Program-made: the position numbers and the translations under genes
Assembly (NCBI GenBank): GCA_030150965.1
Contig: JASLEW010000183.1
Coordinates: forward strand, 1 to 8,082
Reading direction: 5' to 3'
DNA length: 8,082 nt
Source: Thermoanaerobaculia bacterium
GTDB taxonomy: Bacteria > Acidobacteriota > Thermoanaerobaculia > Multivoradales > UBA5704
Shown: positions 6,041-8,082 of the stretch, one piece after another
Position numbering within the stretch: the first letter of the stretch is position 1
Layout of the letters: each line of letters opens with the position of its first letter
The notes under the pieces: model-generated
The model's database searches: none
What the model was told of the DNA's origin: nothing
Seen by the model: the letters and a program-made list of their open reading frames with translations, nothing else

Positions 6041-6070
6041 GAGGCCCCCTGAGGCTCCCCGAGGCTCCCC
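6041..6070 (+). repeat. Three tandem 10-bp units GAGGCTCCCC
   Basis: Units are GAGGCCCCCT (6041-6050), GAGGCTCCCC (6051-6060) and GAGGCTCCCC (6061-6070), in the gap after crcB and just before the tRNA-Tyr promoter. GGGAGC at 6025-6030 can pair with GCTCCC in the array, so it might serve as a crude terminator for crcB. No T-run is present. Confidence 0.5.
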
Positions 6071-6078
6071 CGCTCAGC

Positions 6079-6108
6079 TTGAGCCGCTTGCCGCTTTCTG
6101 CGTATACT
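6079..6108 (+). promoter_or_regulatory. Sigma-70-type promoter of tRNA-Tyr
   Basis: The -35 box TTGAGC (6079-6084) and -10 box TATACT (6103-6108) are separated by 18 bp. The expected start at about 6115 lies just before the tRNA at 6124. It is the best promoter in the window. Confidence 0.7.
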
Positions 6109-6123
6109 CGGTCGCCCCGACGG

Positions 6124-6210
6124 GGAGGTGTGGCCGAGTGGACAATGGCAGCAGACTGTAAATCTGCCGGGCTTCGCCCTACGGAGGTTCGAATCCTCCC
6201 GCCTCCACCA
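6124..6210 (+). tRNA. tRNA-Tyr (GUA anticodon)
   Basis: This is a class II tRNA of 87 bases. The acceptor stem is GGAGGTG with CGCCTCC (6200-6206), the discriminator is A, and CCA is encoded at 6208-6210. The anticodon stem-loop CAGACTGTAAATCTG holds anticodon GUA, a long variable arm follows (around CGGGCTTCGCCCTACG), and the T-arm carries GGTTCGAATCC. A second integrase gene lies past its 3' end, so it is a likely integration target. Confidence 0.97.
6186..6210 (+). other. Putative attachment site at the 3' end of tRNA-Tyr
   Basis: The T-arm to CCA segment sits directly before integrase-side DNA, the usual crossover place for tRNA-targeting tyrosine recombinases. No second copy of this segment occurs to the right inside the window, so the far end of the element lies outside or is lost. 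Confidence 0.4.
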
Positions 6211-6495
6211 ATCTCTCGCCTTTAGAATCAAAGACTTATGCCGTCTGACGGCCTGCGCCGCCCGGTGCCGTTTCACCGCCCTATTACCGGCAAATACCGG
6301 CTCGTGCCGGATGGGAGTGCAGCGGATTTGCAGCAAGTTTCGCTCACGCGGCGCCCTGGTCCGAGTCCACCTCGCCGGCCTTGAGCCAAGCGAGGAAGCG
6401 ACGAACATCATCGGCATCGACCCGGGGAAGCGCGACCCGGACATCACCGGCTTCCACCTGGTCCTCGCCGTGCAGGCTCAAGCCGGGCGAGACCT
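6211..6495. other. Non-coding or degenerate region between tRNA-Tyr and integrase
   Basis: This 285-base stretch holds no recognisable gene in any frame. Visible small elements are the palindrome GCCGTC-T-GACGGC (6240-6252) and the direct repeat TACCGGC at 6285-6291 and 6295-6301, 10 bp apart, plausible recombinase or regulator sites. The composition is more A+T-rich next to the tRNA (6211-6240). The missing N-terminal part of the downstream integrase would be expected here, but I could not find it. Confidence 0.5.
6344..6457 (-). CDS. Possible small acidic ORF, unknown
   Basis: A minus-strand frame runs open from after a TAG (6494-6496) to TGA at 6344-6346. From GTG 6455-6457 it encodes 37 residues including VDADDVRRFLAWLKAGEV, an amphipathic and acidic stretch unlike the Arg/Pro-rich chance frames nearby. 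GGCGAGGA upstream is a modest ribosome-binding site. I do not recognise it; it may be the C-terminal scrap of a displaced gene or coincidence. Confidence 0.2.
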   Translation of the reverse strand: MEAGDVRVALPRVDADDVRRFLAWLKAGEVDSDQGAA

Positions 6496-7374
6496 ATGTC
6501 CCACCTACAGCCGGAAGCGTCGTGCCGCTGCCGCGGTCCATGCGGCTCGCTCGCGCCCTCGCCGCAAGCTCGGGATCCAGCTTCAGGGCTCGCGTGGTGG
6601 GAGGCGCAGCTCGGGGCGCTCCCGGTCGGCGACCTCACCACCGCCAGGATCATCGAGTGCCGGGCGAAGCTCGCGCGCGGCGAGGGGCTGAGCGGCGAGG
6701 CCGCGTCGGCGGCGACGCAGGTCCGCCACCTGGCCCTGCTCAAGCACGTGCTCTCCACGGCAAAGAACGAATGGGAGTGGCTGGACGACAACCCGGCCGC
6801 CCGGGTGCGCGGTCCCAAGGAGCCGCGCGGCCGGGTGCGCTTCCTGTCGGAGGAGGAGCGGGAGCGGTTGCTGGACGCCTGCCGCGGCAGCTCCGAGCAC
6901 CGGCTCCATGCGCTGGTGGTCCTCGCTCTCGCGACCGGCGCCCGGCAGGGCGGGCTGCTCAACCTGAGATGGAGCGACATCGACCTGGCGCGCGGCCACG
7001 CCGTGCTCCACGAAACAAAGAATGGAGAGCGGCGGGCTCTCGCGCTGGCGCGGCCGGCGGTCGAGGTGCTGCGCGCGATGGGACAGCTGCGCCGCCTGGG
7101 CTGCGATCTCGTGTTCGCCAGCCGGCGCGGCATCGCGACCTTCCCGCGCGAGGCATGGGAGCAGGCGCTCGCGGCGGCGGCGATCGAGGACTTCCGGTTC
7201 CACGATCTGCGGCACACGGCGGCGAGCTACCTGGCCATGTCGGGCGCGACGCTGGCCGAGATCGCCGAGGTCCTCGGGCACAAGTCGCTGGTGATGGTGA
7301 AGCGGTATGCGCACCTGAGCCAGTCGCACGTCTCGGGGGTGGTGCAGCGGATGAGCGAGAAGTTCCTGTCCTGA
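6496..7374 (+). CDS. Tyrosine site-specific recombinase, N-terminally truncated
   Basis: This XerC/phage-integrase-type recombinase probably belongs to an element inserted at tRNA-Tyr. Family similarity begins only at about residue 31 (GLAWWEAQLGALPVGDLTTA), inside the core-binding domain. The usual first 100 or so residues, with the arm-binding domain, are absent, and residues 1-30 from ATG 6496 look like read-through of unrelated DNA with no good ribosome-binding site. The catalytic domain is complete: R150 (ATGARQGG), K175 (ETKNGERR), H236 and R239 (FHDLRHTAASYL), H262 (LGHKS) and Y271 (KRYAHLS). The conserved Glu after the first Arg (usually R.GEL) is Gly here (G153). It is not closely similar to the integrase at 3692-4959. 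It is probably a decayed or 5'-deleted gene, although an upstream start could be hidden by a sequence error. Confidence 0.85.
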   Translation: MSHLQPEASCRCRGPCGSLAPSPQARDPASGLAWWEAQLGALPVGDLTTARIIECRAKLARGEGLSGEAASAATQVRHLALLKHVLSTAKNEWEWLDDNPAARVRGPKEPRGRVRFLSEEERERLLDACRGSSEHRLHALVVLALATGARQGGLLNLRWSDIDLARGHAVLHETKNGERRALALARPAVEVLRAMGQLRRLGCDLVFASRRGIATFPREAWEQALAAAAIEDFRFHDLRHTAASYLAMSGATLAEIAEVLGHKSLVMVKRYAHLSQSHVSGVVQRMSEKFLS

Positions 7375-7444
7375 TGTCCTGACGCGGGCTGCAGCGCCGC
7401 GCCAGGAGCCGTTGCGGCCCGGTGCACCCGGATACGGGCCCCGC

Positions 7445-7467
7445 CCCAGCCTGGTGGTCGGGCTGGG
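7445..7467. terminator. Hairpin between convergent genes
   Basis: CCCAGCC (7445-7451) and GGCTGGG (7461-7467) form a 7-bp stem with a 9-base loop, between the integrase stop and the converging gene at 7593. No T-run follows on either strand. It is a possible terminator by position only; the rest of the 7375-7592 gap shows nothing I can name. Confidence 0.3.
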
Positions 7468-7592
7468 CGACGGGCGGCCAGGCGGGGCGGCGGAATGAGC
7501 AGGGTGGGGTGGTACGAGCTCGCCGCTGCCAGCCGTGAGGTTCCTCAGGCGGTCCGGCAGCGGTGAAGCCGCCGCATCTCGGCACCAGCCGC

Positions 7593-8082
7593 TCAGCGTT
7601 GCCCCGGCCGCCGGGCCTCTGCACCGCCCGAAGAGCCGCCGGCACCGGCGGCGGCCTCCCAATCGGTGCCGGGGCAAACGGCTGCAACCTCGGCCGGCCC
7701 GGCCGCGGCGCCGGCGCCCGACGCCAGGTCCAGCCACTTCTCCGCCGCGGGCGCGCCGGGCACCACCTGGAGCGAGACTGCCGGCGGAGCCGCCCCGCCC
7801 GCCGGCTCCGGGTCCGCCAGCCGCGCCAGCCACGCCAGCCCGCCGGGGCCAGGGGTGGTCGAGCAGGCCGCGGGGTCGTCCTGGCGCCCGCAGACCGGCA
7901 GCGCCCGCAGCCGCAGCGCCACCGGCTCGCCGGTCGGCGCGCAGAGGAACCGCAGCTCGAAGGTGAGCCGCCCCGCCGCCGGCGGGAGGTAGAGATCGGC
8001 GAGGAAGGTGTCGATCCCCTCGCCACGGTGAATGGCGAGCACGCCGGGGGCCGCGGGGCCGAGGGGGCGCAGGTGCGCGGCC
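7593..8082 (-). CDS. Hypothetical protein, C-terminal part (5' end outside window)
   Basis: The minus-strand frame is open from the right edge to TGA at 7593-7595, giving about 162 visible residues. The in-frame GTG at 8040-8042 is probably internal, because plausible coding (HLRPLGPAAPGVLAIHRGEG) continues through it to the edge. Residues up to about 75 look like alternating beta-strand (IDTFLADLYLPP, RLTFELRFLC, PVALRLRALPVC), and four Cys occur in the visible part. The end is Ala/Gly/Pro-rich and probably unstructured. I do not recognise the family and assign no function. It converges on the truncated integrase and could be element cargo or resumed chromosome. Confidence 0.55.
   Translation of the reverse strand, partial: AAHLRPLGPAAPGVLAIHRGEGIDTFLADLYLPPAAGRLTFELRFLCAPTGEPVALRLRALPVCGRQDDPAACSTTPGPGGLAWLARLADPEPAGGAAPPAVSLQVVPGAPAAEKWLDLASGAGAAAGPAEVAAVCPGTDWEAAAGAGGSSGGAEARRPGQR

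Noticed and set aside
5920..6447. Minus-strand frame over tRNA-Tyr containing WWRREDSNLRRAKPGRF
   Set aside because: This peptide arises from reading a tRNA gene antisense, a well-known source of spurious hypothetical proteins.
6128..6691. Plus-strand frame with IIGIDPGKRDPDITG, reminiscent of RuvC-like nucleases
   Set aside because: It starts inside tRNA-Tyr, has only this one short resemblance, and turns Arg/Ser-rich; no other RuvC motif follows.
1..8082. CRISPR arrays or a complete insertion sequence
   Set aside because: No regularly spaced identical repeats with unique spacers were seen; the only phased repeats are 11-12 bp units without spacers, and no transposase with terminal inverted repeats is present.
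5232..8082. Second copies of the tRNA-Gly or tRNA-Tyr 3' ends marking complete element boundaries
   Set aside because: I looked for the T-arm to CCA strings elsewhere in the window and found none, so neither element can be delimited here.

Overview
The window is very G+C-rich with dense codon use. Its two tRNA genes both encode the 3' CCA. This fits a high-GC Gram-negative-type bacterium; an acidobacterial or deltaproteobacterial-type genome is plausible, but nothing here fixes the taxon.

Left block (1 to about 5232) reads as the distal end of an integrative mobilizable element inserted at the 3' end of a tRNA-Gly(UCC) gene. In order it holds: the end of a MobC-like relaxosome gene; an overlapping MOBP-type relaxase whose C-terminus resembles the BID-type secretion signal of type IV secretion substrates; a lower-GC, oppositely oriented gene that looks like an orphan ADP-ribosyltransferase-fold protein; a broken remnant of an ExeA/TniB-type transposition ATPase; about 690 bases of G-run-rich non-coding DNA; and a tyrosine integrase interrupted by a one-base frameshift. 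Upstream of the integrase is an array of GGGAACCC-type repeats spaced 11 to 12 bp apart, with opposed orientations. No type IV secretion genes are visible, so transfer would need a helper or genes further left.

Middle block (5232 to 6210) is a sliver of ordinary chromosome under 1 kb: tRNA-Gly (minus strand), a fluoride riboswitch, the fluoride channel gene crcB, and tRNA-Tyr (plus strand). The riboswitch and crcB form a fluoride-resistance unit with a recognisable -10 box, aptamer and Shine-Dalgarno.

Right block (6211 to 8082) begins at the 3' end of tRNA-Tyr. It carries a second, unrelated tyrosine recombinase that has kept its catalytic domain but lost its N-terminal arm-binding region, followed by the C-terminal part of an unidentified gene running in from the right edge. 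The small core is therefore flanked by two tRNA-targeted integration sites facing away from each other. I found no CRISPR array, rRNA or complete insertion sequence.
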